DNA of 64,000 bases from Sporothrix humicola (lineage: Eukaryota > Ascomycota > Sordariomycetes > Ophiostomatales > Ophiostomataceae): NCBI GenBank assembly GCA_021396245.1, contig WNYE01000016.1:62001-126000 (forward strand), read 5' to 3'. A program made the translations under genes and the position numbers. Under the pieces are notes generated by a model. It had not been told where the DNA came from, made no database searches, and saw nothing but the letters and a program-made list of their open reading frames with translations. Position 1 is the stretch's first letter; every line of letters starts with the position of its first letter. Positions 1-12,480 of the stretch are shown here, in pieces.

Positions 1-49
1 TCACCGGGCATATGTGTGTTCCGTGCTTGTAGTCCTGTGAGTAGATATG

Positions 50-150
50 TTAAAAAAAAGAAAGAAAGAAAATAGAAAGAATTAAAAGAACGTAAGGAAA
101 AAAGAAAAAAAGAAAAGAAAAAAAGAAAAAGAAAAAGAAAAGAAAAATAT
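50..150. repeat. A/G homopurine tract
   Basis: About 100 bases are almost wholly A and G on the plus strand, in short AAAG/AAAAG units. It is simple low-complexity sequence with no coding potential. Confidence 0.8.
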
Positions 151-1463
151 GTGTGGACTTACCGGTATATATCATTGAGTTAGAATGTCACGGGCTACTT
201 TCTTTACATATCGAGCTCAGTGACGATGATTGGGTGGACAATGTGTGACCTGAGTTGGGCGCGTGCATTCAGCTGTCTCTTCTCCCGTTGCATGTGCTGT
301 CTTTTTCTTGGTTGCTCCTCCAGCATCCAAACGGAAAGGGCGGTCGATCGGGTTGGGGGCCTTGCGTGTGGTGATCTCGTCGTCAACATTCTTGGGTCGC
401 AACCGAATCACGTAGGTACCCATCAACTGGTCCACCATAATCAGGCAAGCGGTCCTTCCATCGTACCCTTTGAGGCTGCGTCTGCAGCCTTGCTGATTCA
501 TCTGAAAGATGACGGACGCTGCCTAAATATTGGGTTGATTAGGAGCAAATGCCCCGGCCGTTCGAGTCTCACAGTGGCTCTCCCCTCGATGCCCACGTTC
601 TGTCTCTAATGAACCTTGAGATTTTTACTTGGGTAGAATGAGCAAGGGATAGAGGGTCAACCTCATGACGTGACCGAAGGCCAAGGCGGTCTCATTTGAA
701 AGACTTCAAGAGAGAGAGCTTCCTGGTCGTCGATGCTGCCGAAATTGTCGATGTAGACAAGGATATATTCTGCTCGGACAACGCACGCCCTGCAAGATGC
801 ACTCAAAGGTATAAGCTTTATACAATGACCCGTTCGTGTTTGCCGTGCAGCTAGTGGGCTTTTGCAGGCTGTACAGATGCAAGATCGTAAGGAGGCAGTG
901 GAAGGACAAAGTTGGTTGACGAAAATACCAACTGGTTGCGGTAGAGTCCTCAGTATTTCATCTTACCTTGTTTTTTTTCTGAAACAAACCGCACGTACCC
1001 AGCAGGACCACATATTAGCGGCGTCCCCCTTATTCCGTTTGGATATTCCAGGCCCTGACTGGATCTGTCTTCTGTCATATGATATGTGCACACTCGACGA
1101 GTCGCAAGGAGTTGAGCCATCAACCATAGGCCCCTCCTGTGTATGGCTGCTATCTTTCACATGTTGCGCTAGTGATGCCTCCACCAGAGGTAGCAAGCTG
1201 TCGAAGTTTCTTGCCGGAAAATATTCTGTGCATCTTGTCTTGGGTGCTTGTCTCTCAAGTACTGGTCCGTCTTTTAATCATTCAAGAGCACGCTCTGTTT
1301 AAGTTTAAAACACATAGGCAGGTAGTCTTGCCTCTATTAGTCGCCGGAAATGCTGTTGGCCATGTGTTGCTGGTACGAAGATTAGAACGTGGCTCCGATG
1401 AAGCGGCAAATTGCTTCTTTGGCAGGCTAGAAATCTCCGACCATGATATTGTTGTTGTCGTGT

Positions 1464-2271
1464 TTATACTTCTTCACCCATAAGATAAAAACCCTCGTCA
1501 TTGGCTCTTTTGCTTTGGCGGTTCCTGATATAATGAAACCCACTGCCATCTTGGAAATGGAATATGACTTGGTCGTTTGGGTTGTCTCGACGGCGACGGA
1601 CATCAGTCAAGCTGATCAATTCCATACTAGAACTCGAGCGGTTTCCCCTGTCACTGTTTACTGGACGTCCCGTGGCCAGTCTCATATCTGCGTTGGTTGG
1701 TGTAGATCCGGATAACTTCAGCACAGGTAATGCACGCCTTGTAAGATACAATCGACTGTGTATATCTTCTAAAACGATTTGCGCGTGTTGGTTATATATC
1801 TCGTGAGATTCTGCAGTCTCTGCAGACACAGGTTTATTGTGCGTGGAGAGGATCTGGTTGCTGACTTTTACTTTGCAAGATCACATTGGGCGCGGTAAAG
1901 AGAGGAGAATCTGGTCGACAGACATAGCCCTGGGGCGATGCTGCAGTCCGGTGTATTTCTATGTTCCGACAACTTGTGGCCTCTTGTGGGCGGGGTCTTT
2001 CCCAAGGACAAAGGAGGCACACATCATCTGATTCAGCTTTGCCTGGACGGGTGGGTAGGTGCAGATTAGACTGGTCTTCGGGTGTCATTAGAGCCAGTGT
2101 CTGAATATTTAGGATGTGGTGAAGTATTGGTCCATCAATAAGGGACCAGTCGTGAACTTTGTTGTTGGCCGGATCATTTTGACAAGTCGATCTGTGCCAA
2201 ATGTGACAACATGCATCTGCGATGTTTTGGCAAAGGAAACATCTACAACTTGTGCGAGTGTTACCACTCAA
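1464..2271 (-). pseudogene. possible decayed coding remnant, unrecognised
   Basis: Two open stretches of 121 and 145 codons follow each other on the minus strand in different frames (1464-1829 and 1834-2271). Both have mixed, protein-like composition; the upstream one holds several scattered cysteines. No family is recognised. Open stretches this long arise by chance in 30 kb of about 50% G+C, so the call rests mainly on their adjacency and on the minus-strand bias of the whole block. Confidence 0.15.
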
Positions 2272-4592
2272 CCTGTCTATTCACAGCACCGTCCACACGT
2301 ACTCCAATCTTCCGAGGATATATCACCCTTTGCACTCTTTGAGCGGCTGGGAATCTCCCAACATATAACGAGGGTAGCGTCGTGTGTGCTTGTTCAGGCA
2401 CATGAAAAAATGCCTCGCCATTTTGTTCGCTTCTTTGCTTATCCAAAATTGAATGGGTGGTGTATGCGTGCCTGACGAGGGTAAAGTGCACAGTATCTGT
2501 TTGGACAGGAGTGTTCATCCAGTAAACGCCGCCATTTATGAGTGACCCTGTAGCAGCTATTCGTGTTATTCCATATTTCTCTTCCTCTTGGCCCAGCCAC
2601 CGATGCGCATGGGCAGCCAAATCGTGACATAAGCGGCATTAGGCATTTCTGCGTCTAGAGCTGACGTTTGTCAAAATGGAATGGTGGGAGACCTCTAGAT
2701 GCGGGCCTTAATTTCTCACTCAACGAACCATATTCTGAATTACTGTGAAGTCGGTTCGTCAAGATATATTTGTTGTCTCCAAACTACCTGCAAACCCAGT
2801 CATTTGGCGTTGAAACCTGGACTTTGTTTGTGTAGAGAATTGTCATTGGAACGGCGATGCATCTTCTCAATGTATTAGTGCAAACATGCGTCACTTTTGA
2901 TGCCTTTGAAGTATTTGTATGTCCGTCCTGATCGTCGTTTCCAGGAATGGTACACTCGGTTCATTGTCTGTCTGAACGTGTTGTTCAGGCATAAATTGGC
3001 ACCTGAACCAATTCCGGTATGTTTGGCGGGACCGCGGACCCGGGCTGGAGCACATTAAGTTGGCGTATCTTTATCGCTGCAAGGATGCGGGAGGCCTGCT
3101 TTTTTGGTGGCTCAGGCTTGACAACATGGCCCCCAACACGTAGCCGATGGGGCTATTGCTGCGTAGGTCCGTCTCCGAGAGCCAGTAATATGTCGTACTA
3201 GAGACATTGTAATCTCCGTATTGACCTTGAAGCAAGCAACTGTTCGTTATCTTTTCTGCAGCTGACCATTTGGCAGATCACGCCTCGCATTTGTTCTTCT
3301 TTTGAAACTGGTAGCCTGCAAACATTCTCTTCTTGGTGTCAGGCTGCTGTGCCATGGCCTTGCCTTTCTGGGACGCCGGCCACCGCTGCTGATACACCGC
3401 AAAGACTGCCGTAGACTCGATATTCTTTGAAGATGGCTTTGCATCCTAGAGAAGTGCTACCACTGACAAAGCTGTCATTCATGTTCACCAAATCGCAGAG
3501 TTCCAGCATCCGTGAAGCTCTCTGAGTGTGTTTCTTGTCTCTAGAGCATATTAAAGTTCTTAGTTCTCCCACGTATGATCATGCGAAACTCCGTAGTAGA
3601 ACATACAAAGTTTTGGCGCTCGATGTTCTGGAGAGCATTTGCAACGTACGAGAAGCACATGAAGCTGCAATGGAATGATAGAGTTGCGAGACCAGTTACT
3701 TGTCACCATTCCACGGTCTTCCGACGGTCTAGGGGCCTGCATGGGCCAAACGAAGTCGACCAGCAGTTTTGTTGCTAAACGTCATGTCGATTATGGTTGC
3801 CATGTGCGTGTACCAGAATAATAATCATCGCAGATGGGATACGCCACCAAACTCCCATTCGAGAAAAGCATTACCCATAGCGGAAACATCAATGTAAATA
3901 CTACCCTGGACCGCATAATCCCCAGAGCTGTCAGTCCGTTGGCCCACCCAAGCCATAGACCATGCAGCAACTGCCTGTAAAATAAGCGAGGCTTGGTTAG
4001 AAAAAGAAGTACACCTGATTGGTCACTGGCTGACATACATTAGGGATACCGGGAAACCACGTGGCAATCCCTCGGCACGGCTAGCGCAGCCACCTTTTCG
4101 GGTGCTGGACTCTATGTCTGATCGGGAACATTTCACGGATATTTGGTGGCACAAAGTATCCGAGGTGGATGCGTTCCCTGGCGCTGTTGCTTTTGCGTGT
4201 GGGCTACTAGGGGTAGACTGTGTGCATTCCTTTTTGAATAGCCCCTATGTACTCTGTACATGAGACGTTCGCTTCCAACGACCACAAATATGTACATGTG
4301 ATGTCCAGATAGTCTCCCACGGGTTCGCCGGATTTTGTGTGTTTCCATATCCATCCTCCAAACTAGTGTCCACTTAAAAAGGGACCCGCTACCCGATGGG
4401 GCCTGTCGAGAGATTCTCGTATCGCATGGCGTGAACAAGATCAAGTCTACACTTAACCAAAAAAGTTTCATTCCCAGGACCTGCTTCGTCTCCTCGGGCC
4501 AGAATTCAACTGGCCTTCTCAAGAGACGGGGCCACATCTGGTCTCGCTTTCCGTCGACTGTCCACGGCTCACGTTCACGCTCACCCTTACGC

Positions 4593-5351
4593 TCACCAAA
4601 TCGGCGTAGGCTCGCCCTTGCCCTGCACCTTGGGCGGGTACTGCGCCACCATGTAAAAGAGCCACACGGCATAGGCCGTCAGGACAACGCCGACCGCGTA
4701 GTAGCCGTCCTGCTGGAACAGCTCGGGAATCGTCTGGCCCCACATGCTGCAGGGCGCAAACGTGAAAATGGTGCCGACAATGTTGACGGTACAAAAGCCG
4801 AGCGACAGGCCCTTGCGCGAGCCGCGGCGGAGGTACTCGTGGGTCGGGCCAACCACAATGAGCACGTTGGTCAGGCAGAACCATTGCATCAGGCAGCCCT
4901 CGCCCATGAGCACGATGCCAACTTGGACGACGGCGTACATGGCGGCCTGCAGGGCGGCGGCGTAGGCCACAATCCTTCCGGTGGTTGGGTTAGACCCCAA
5001 GACGCTCGGAAAGACTTTTCTGGCGTCCCGCGTAATGGCACGGTGAATGCAGAAAATTTCCATGGCGGACCACAGCAACAGGCCCGTCGACGTCGCCCGC
5101 AAAAACCAGTGGTTGCCGTATTGCTTGGCGAACTGCGCGCACAGGTACGACCAGGTGGAGTCGTGCGCCAGGTAGAACGAGTGCATCCAAAAGGGAATGA
5201 CGCCGTCGCCGTCGCGCAGCATGAGCCGGATCGCGTAGAAGTACTGCAAGTAGCCGACAATGTAGCTGACGCCGGCGGCCAGCAGGAGCGGCTGGTTGTC
5301 CCAGTTGAACTCTTCAGTGAGGCGCTGTATGTAGTCGATTGGTGTCGCCAT
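4593..5351 (-). CDS. seven-helix integral membrane protein, possibly Pyr4/PaxB-like terpene cyclase family
   Basis: A 252-residue single-exon protein with strong G/C-ending codon bias, the only clearly intact gene in the first 29 kb. Seven hydrophobic segments can be drawn at about residues 22-44, 51-71, 83-104, 128-149, 153-172, 182-202 and 216-237, with no signal peptide. Length and topology match the small fungal membrane cyclases of the Pyr4/PaxB type, and acidic residues fall in or near helices 2 and 3 (D64, E99). In that family buried acids protonate the substrate. I could not match the family signature with certainty, so a generic seven-helix protein remains possible. The start is the first ATG after a TATA-like element. 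No prenyltransferase, oxygenase or other biosynthetic gene lies beside it, so membership of a metabolite cluster is not supported. Confidence 0.7.
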   Translation of the reverse strand: MATPIDYIQRLTEEFNWDNQPLLLAAGVSYIVGYLQYFYAIRLMLRDGDGVIPFWMHSFYLAHDSTWSYLCAQFAKQYGNHWFLRATSTGLLLWSAMEIFCIHRAITRDARKVFPSVLGSNPTTGRIVAYAAALQAAMYAVVQVGIVLMGEGCLMQWFCLTNVLIVVGPTHEYLRRGSRKGLSLGFCTVNIVGTIFTFAPCSMWGQTIPELFQQDGYYAVGVVLTAYAVWLFYMVAQYPPKVQGKGEPTPIW

Positions 5352-5527
5352 GGTTCCGGTGGAGGATGAAGCGTTGCTCCTTCTGTTTCTATTGCGTTTT
5401 CTTGCGTCTCTTGTTTTGTGGCGAATCTAATGTGTGGCTCAGATGTGTGTTTGCAATGGTAATGGTTTGATCTGAGGACAAAGTTGGCCAAAGAGTGTGT
5501 AGGTTTGACAAAGAGACGGACTCAGTC

Positions 5528-5545
5528 GTTTTATATCTTATATAT
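5528..5545 (-). promoter_or_regulatory. TATA-like element upstream of the seven-helix gene
   Basis: The minus strand reads TATATAAG followed by ATATAAAA, about 180-190 bases before the ATG at 5351. This spacing is plausible for a fungal core promoter. It supports the gene being intact rather than part of the decayed surroundings. Confidence 0.4.
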
Positions 5546-6774
5546 GCATTATCCTGTCCGGCGACGTTGTAAATTGGCTCGGCCAAGGGACTGCAAAGCA
5601 CCGCCTCATTAGCTGGTGTGCGAAGTCCATACTGTTTTGCAATGTGCTCCGTAAATGTAGAAAAAAGTATGTCGTACACAAAATTGTTGCTGTCCTCGGC
5701 AACTGTGGGCGCGCCACCGCTGTTTTGGAATCTCGGTGCCGACATAGAACTCTGCACGGTAGCCGCTTACACTAAAATCTGCAAATGTCGACGGAACTTT
5801 CCGTTTCTCCAGACTTCCCCACACTGTTGATCGCAGGCTTAAAGCTTGGCACCGCACTTCTAAACAAAGTCTAGTAACCTCGGACCGGGTGGGTGTGATG
5901 CCTCGAGAAAGAGCGACATTTACTAATTCGCATCGATCGGAAAGATGAAATCGCAGAGACGAAAAGATGCTGGGCAACGGCTGTACCTTTCTCTGAAAGT
6001 TTGGAGGCCGACGTTGCAACTCCTAAACCAGGATCAAAGTAAAAGAACTGCCCATGGCTCGTAATTGTTCACAAGAATTTGTCAAGATAAAAAAAAAAAA
6101 AAAAGGTCATGTCGTCTCCATGGTGTGGAACGTCGATGAACGTCGATGACAGCTTGCCAACGACCTGGAAAAGACCCACGCCGCAAAAGACACCGCGAGA
6201 CTCGAGTCTATCGCCACGATCTTTGGTAGTCGTTGCGTTTGTGTAATGCATTTAGCATACATCGGATACTATCCAAAGTGCCTTCTTGAACGGTGATCCT
6301 GTGTAATCGGGCAGTCCATTGCTTTCCACCTGCGGGTGATACGAAAAGCCCGCTTTGCGTCATAAAATATTCAAAAACAAAAACCAAACACTGTTTAATT
6401 TTCGTCAATGATTGAGTCTGTCGGTCTTTGCCGCTCTGATTTTGGGCAGGACCAGCAATGCGGTAGCTGTCGATTGCGAGGTAGCTGTCAGCCAAAGTTT
6501 TGTAGTCGACGTGTCGATCGTGTAGGTCATTATTGTACCTCATGGCCCGAACCATTTGTCCACTGGGTGCTCGCCAAAGTTCACGAGAGAGGCTTTTTGC
6601 ACTGGAACATATATAGCAGCGGCTTGGTGTAACAGTTCAGCTTGATCATACCTCGCTAATGAGGTCACTGACGCACAAGGACGATGTGCGACAGCAGAGT
6701 ATTGGATGTTTCCTTGTTGACGTTGACGTTTGGCACGTTATTCGGCTCGCAGACGGGTGATGTGATATTGGGCT

Positions 6775-7538
6775 TCATCGTTGTCGCTGGTTTCCGGTCT
6801 CTGTCTCCACGTTGGAACACATACAAAACCGGTGTCCCAGTTCAACGTTTTTCATTTTCTTGATCCCGCCAAGAACAGCAAATTCCACAGCAACACCCCA
6901 TGTACAAATGTGAACGCGGTCTTGATCATCGTTTGGGGCACGGAATCTTTTCAATATGGGTTTTAACGCAATGTGATCAGCCTGCACAACCGTATTCTTA
7001 AATCAAACTGACTAAGAGGAGCCTCGCCGCGTCATATCCCATGTCATAGCAAGGGATGCGTAATACCTCGTAGGAATGAACGGCTCGTGTTTTGAGCTTT
7101 ATCACCATCGTATAGAATCTGATCATATGCCGATGTGAGAAGCACAAAGTCGGGGTGATGGCCTTTGAACGCCCGGGGCGTAAAAATGGACCTCTCCGCC
7201 GGTACGTGTTGTGTGGACTCTCCACTCACTGCCAAGGACGCAGTGTCCCGTATTTGCCGTTGCTAACATGTGTGCCACAGATGAGCCCCTGACGCGCGAC
7301 AAGACCTTTCGCTAAACGGACGCCCATTGGGCACAAAGAACTCGCGCGCCTCGTCGGCGGTCTGGCAGATGCCAGTGTGCGGGTCTGCGGCGAGGTCGAC
7401 AAACACCTCGAGCATGCGATTCTGGGAGTAGGTGATTGTGGCCGCGACCGCGTTCAGGATCGGCTCGGCGGCGAGGGTCCGGTTGGCGATGCGTTTACGT
7501 CTCCGCCGGCTTTGCGGGCGATGTCGGTTTGAAGGCAT
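6775..7538 (-). pseudogene. possible gene remnant containing a GC-rich host-like segment
   Basis: From about 7300 to 7530 the minus strand is distinctly G+C-rich and reads as roughly 85 codons with the G/C-ending bias of the intact genes, unlike its surroundings. Downstream, 6775-6987 has a second protein-like stretch in another frame, with stops between. The peptide around 7370-7480 contains an acidic/hydrophobic run ending in FFVPNGRPFS. I do not recognise the family. It may be a fragment of a recently lost host gene. Confidence 0.25.
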
Positions 7539-8463
7539 GTTTCGTTGATCTCACGTTATAGAGTGCTGCGGGAAACTGATCTGGAGTAACATTTGAAGAA
7601 CTTGAAGAGCTCATTCATGGTACCGTTTCAAATTCCAGTGCGCAGTCTGTCTCCCACATTTGGGGGCAACATGTTTGACACACGCTGCATGGTCTCGTTG
7701 ACCAACTGACCAGCTGACCAACTGCCCTATGCGTCCTCGAGCTCCTCTATGAAAACAGGCTCGGCTGCTTTCGGGGGAGGCATGTCAGAAGGTCCTTGTG
7801 TATTAAAACCCGTATATACGAGTGGATGAGGTCTGATTGAGAAGTGAGAGTGAGAGTGGTAGGTGAAGATGGATGGTGTGGTAAAAGGACAGTTTTGAGA
7901 GAAGCGAGAACTTCTTCAGATGTGTGAAAATCTTTGCATTTGTAGGCTGAGCGTGTTTTTATACAGAGGTGACACGACAAGAAAGTTTGTGTTGGCTGCT
8001 TGGTGAGCTTCATGTCCATCTCATATGCTAGCCCATGAGAGGGTAGACGTATTTATCCGGTTTCTGTTGATCCAACGCTTGTCGAGTGTTCATTTCAATG
8101 CCGCGTCGAACCTGGCTTTGCATCCAGTCTTCCACGAAACGTTTGGGTCACTGGCGTCCTGCCGTTTGCCAGTCTCCGACTGCGACAGCGAGGAAAATTT
8201 GGGTTCTCTTTTTCTCGTGTTGCAGGTAATCTCGTCCGCCTCCTCTCTGTCTGATGCAGCCGTGCAAAAAAGGTCTCGCATGATTATTACGGTCTCGATG
8301 GCACACAGCAGGCATAAACAAGAACTTCAAATGACAGGACTTTGTGGCATACGTAGTCTTCTCCAGTGTTTGTGACGTTTTTTAAGCCTCCGATGTTGCT
8401 AGAGTTGGTAGTTTTAGGGCTAGCAACCTACTGGAGGCTGTTGCGTGGTGGTGCGGTCATGTT

Positions 8464-9469
8464 TCATGCCGACTTTGTTCTCCCGGGCCACGGGCAGGGT
8501 CCTGCATTCGGGAAGCCGCACAAGACGCAAGCGATAGACGGCCCACGGTGCATTTCCCCTTCTTCGTGATTCGCCAGGGCATTCGAATACACCGGTCCCA
8601 TTCCGGCCTTCATGTACGTTATGTGTCGGTTGGAGTATTCAGATAGAACTCTGCCTCGATTTCGCTGTGCTCCTGCACTCCCATAAGTGGAAGCCATTAT
8701 GATGCATCGTGTATGTGTCCGAGAGGTGACAAATCCAGAAGGTCGCCTCTTTGTCATGCACAAGGTGCAGCGTGTTGTTATGTAAAAAATTATGCTCTCC
8801 ACGTGTACATATTCAGGGCTCCCGGGTGAGTCATAGATATCCCAATCAAATCCAGAAGGTGGAACTCTGTGCAAAAGACATTCAATGAAGGAGCGGTCAC
8901 TAAAAAGTGCCTCAAAAGTTTCGGCACAACGACCACATACATCCGCAAATCCTGTTCTAACTTCGGGCACGCATGCGCTTGGCTCCAATGTAGGGCGCGA
9001 TGTAGTTCCGGTAAAGTTTTTACGTCGTCATGCCTTGTCTGAAGTTTATGTGACGGATCGCTTCTTCGACAAACAACTGCATCCAGCGGGGCCATTTGGG
9101 ACAAATGAGGTGTAGATCGAACCCGCACAGGTAGATGGTGACCTCGTCCTGGAGGATTTTGCGGCTGTCGTCTGTGAGCTTCAATAAGCTGCGGTTCATC
9201 CACACCAGTCGACCATGTCCACCCATGACAGAGTCCCAAGGGGGTCTGTCCATCAGGGCCGGTTGTGATGCTTCCGACCCCCCCGCCCGGAGGACCCTCG
9301 TATGCGCAGGCGACCAGATTCTGCGGTATATCCTTGCTTGTGACATCGAATAGTTCGATGGCCTGTGGGACGTAGGGCGGCTTAAATTATTATTAAGTAG
9401 CCATCCTTGGTGAAAAGGTAACTGGAAAATATCTGGCGCCTGTAAACTGTGATTAAAAAGCAAGAGCAA
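8464..9469 (-). pseudogene. possible decayed coding remnant, unrecognised
   Basis: Three overlapping open stretches in all three minus frames (8464-8988, 8790-9239, 9020-9469) can be joined into one protein-like path only by changing frame. The path runs through WMQLFVEEAIRHINFRQG near 9.03-9.1 kb and DVCGRCAETFEALFSDRSF near 8.9 kb. It looks like a gene broken by indels. No domain was recognised, and chance cannot be excluded. Confidence 0.2.
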
Positions 9470-12024
9470 ACGTTCCAGTTCACCGGCGGCGTATCAGCCG
9501 TTTCGTATATCTCGGAAGAATATTGATCGTATGTTATCTTAGCCAACTATTGCATGTGTTCAGACTCAGTTATACCAGCAGAGACATGATGTCTGGTTCA
9601 GCATAAGGACATCGCTCGCCGTCGAACGTGCCGGAAATGATTGACAGGTCGCTACCTCCAAAGTCCACATGCTGTAAGGTTGCACGAGTCGAACAACAAA
9701 GTAGAGCTTCCGACGCGGCAGATGATTCCGTGCTGCTAGAGCCCCTGTGTTCCGCTACCATCGGCCCGGCAGTGTTTGCCAATTGCTATTGACGATCATA
9801 TGCTGCTCGGTGTATCTTTGCAAGCCTGGTACAGGTGAAGCAGGGCTGCAAAGAACTTCACGTCCTCAGTGCGTCCATAAGCTCTGTGCTACCGACTCTA
9901 GACAGAGACTATGAGACTGCCGTCTCACAAGTGACATTCTGGGTCGCCTGTGCTTCAACGCGCCAAAACCAGGCAAAGAAGCCATCGTGTGGTATCCTAA
10001 CTTCCCAGGATGTGGACAGCAGGCCATACCACAATAGGCTGTATGTGCGAGGCAAATCGACTTCGCAGGGGACTATTGGTAGTAAATAATACATCAACGA
10101 TGCCAGAGTTTTGTATATTGAGACTGAAACGGCGGTGATATTGTCTCCGTAAAATATGCGGAACGGAAGCTGCCATGTTACCCAGTTTCTTTGGGCAACT
10201 CATGCCAGGGAACATGGAAGATCACGGCTTTCGCTTGTTTGCCAAAAGGCGGTGCGAAAATGGAAAACGGGTTCCTTTGCGTTTGCCTCCATACTCTAAA
10301 GAAAGTACACGGTTGGCGAGCTGCCACTAGGCAACTTGGTGTCGTGTATGTGCAAGATACCCAGGTTAATGAGCCATAAACCATTGGCGTCGGTGTCTCT
10401 TGAAACAACAGCGCCATGCCAGGGGCACATGTGATGTTCCTGGCGGAATGCTGGAGTCAGTTATGGGTTCGAGACGACATAATGGGGTGAAGAAAGCCAG
10501 CTGCTGTCAGAAGTGGTGGCATAGCCGGTACACCTCTTTTGTGTGGCTTCGTTCGGTTCTTATTCAGCCGAGCTCTTCGTAATTCAGGTCGGCCAATATG
10601 AGATGTTATGACTTTCATGACCCGGGCATGTCTTGGTCACTGACAGATAAAGGCTCTTATTGCCCACTTCCTGTCGCCCAAGTGATGAAGAAGTGGCGCC
10701 AGTTTGTAAAATGACAAGATCCAGACGAATACAGATGCGAACCCTGGGATATTTATACAGGTTAGCATTTGATTTTCTGTGGTACAGGGAAAGGCGGGAA
10801 TCAAGGGGATAACTTACCGGTTGACAGACGGACTTTGTGAAAGCTTAAAAGCCACATGAAAATGTGGTCTTTGCACTTCACAATTGCCCCAGGGCAGGAT
10901 ATTCTCGATGTCTTGTCAAGGGAGCCAGAACTGCCCGTCCTGTCACGGTGTCACTCGCTGTACAAGCCACGAGATAAAACCAGATTACGTCCTTGTCCGC
11001 CGTTCAACGCGGAGGAACTTTCTTCTTTTGTCAACTCTAGGTCGAGCACATGTTACGAATCTGGTTTCCAAGCTCCTTCTTGGATAGCGTCGGGTCGGAA
11101 CACATCGTGCTTCTAAATTTCCCCGCGGAATCTCAATTATCATGGAGCGGGGAGAAGGTGTTCGGCAGTCATGAGGGCCAGGTATGTGTTTTTCTTTCCA
11201 AAATTGGGTGGACTTTGTAATCTTGACACCATGGCTGTGATTGTTGTAGTAGCTTAATGGGACGGTTTTGAGCCAACGTGAGCAGCACACCAAACATCCT
11301 GCCAAAGGTTTCAATGAACACTGCGTGTTGAAGGCGACGTGATAGCAACGAGTTGTTCCACGCGATGCTTTTACCCACATTTTTCTATTGCTGTTGCTTA
11401 TTCTGCCGAACTCTACCTGCCAGATTTATGACAGACGGAAAAAATATCTTCATAATAGGTGTGGCATGTCGTTGTTGTTGACACTTTATGCCCATTATTG
11501 TCCACTTCGCTTTGCCCAAATGATGAAGTACTGTCGCTAGTTTTTAAAGTGGCAAGAGCCAAATAGCAGTGGCCGTCCCAATCTGGCCATGAAGCCACCA
11601 ATTTATCTCTTTTGAAAAAGAAATAACGACATTAGGAACGCGATGAGCTTGGTGTCCCGGTTACCCTCGTCAACGCGGGTTTTGAAAATGGGACATGGCT
11701 AGCCTCGCTGTCCTCGTCCCACGGACCATGAGGTTGTACCAGATCTCCTCTTTGGCACCTGTCCACCGCAACGAAGCTTCTGGGCTGATCCGCGTTCATG
11801 TGCATGGATGCTCAGCGGGTTGCTCAACCTGCAAGACGGCGGCTCATTGAGAAGTAAGCTGTGGGTGTTTTCCCACCCATGCTCTTGCGACTACTGCTGC
11901 ACTGACTCTAGGTCCTAGTTGTCTGGGAGCTTGTTCGGCATATTGCGTGTGACTCTCCACCTTGGCGTCGCCGGGACCGATCGTAACGAACCAATGGGCG
12001 CGGGCATGGGGAGGAAATACTTAG

Positions 12025-12480
12025 TCACTTTCCAAAGTTTAAAAAGGTAACAGCATGAAGAAGGGCGTCATTGCCTTGGGCCACTTCGTCGAACAAAGAG
12101 GGAACACAGCGCTCATCGTAAGTTTCCTTGGCAAACACCAGGACATCCTCGCAGGACTTGTGGACTTCTCGCCGATACAGCAAGTATCTCGTTTGAACAC
12201 GTATCTCGCAACATATGTTCCAAGTCTCATTTAGCGCAGTCCATATTGACAGAATAGCCGATAAATCAACCATATTGGCTATTGGCGCAGCGATCACTCT
12301 AATTCAACATCCAGTCTGTCAGATAGGTGAATGGGAGCCAACCCACGCACCATGATCAACCCTCGAATCGACGTGCCTTATCGTGGAGAAGATGATTCGG
12401 GAGTAGTGAGCGTAGACCGGAGCTAATGAGAGCTCTGTGATTTCATCTTCCTGGTGTCGTGCACATCCGACAGCCTGTTC
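12025..12480 (-). pseudogene. possible decayed coding remnant, unrecognised
   Basis: One minus-strand frame is protein-like for about 150 codons with only two stops, both upstream of 12297. The uninterrupted 90-codon part (12025-12297) is rich in hydrophobic and charged residues, for example LSAILSIWTALNETW and REVHKSCEDVLVFAKETYD. The family is unknown. No promoter or intron signals were noted. Confidence 0.2.

Larger units (their letters stand above)
1..4592. other. gene-poor left flank
   Basis: No intact gene is supported here. Open stretches are mostly under 150 codons and lack the G/C-ending codon bias of the intact genes to the right. A purine tract lies at 50-150 and possible coding remnants on the minus strand near 1.5-2.6 kb. 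No tRNA-like B box, rRNA, terminal repeat or transposase was seen. Confidence 0.6.

Noticed and set aside
4593..5351. Indole-diterpene or meroterpenoid cluster
   Set aside because: No prenyltransferase, oxygenase, PKS or other cluster gene is visible near the membrane protein.
4335..5369. 344-codon plus-strand frame
   Set aside because: Antisense of the seven-helix membrane protein; composition Arg/His/Gln-rich, no motifs.
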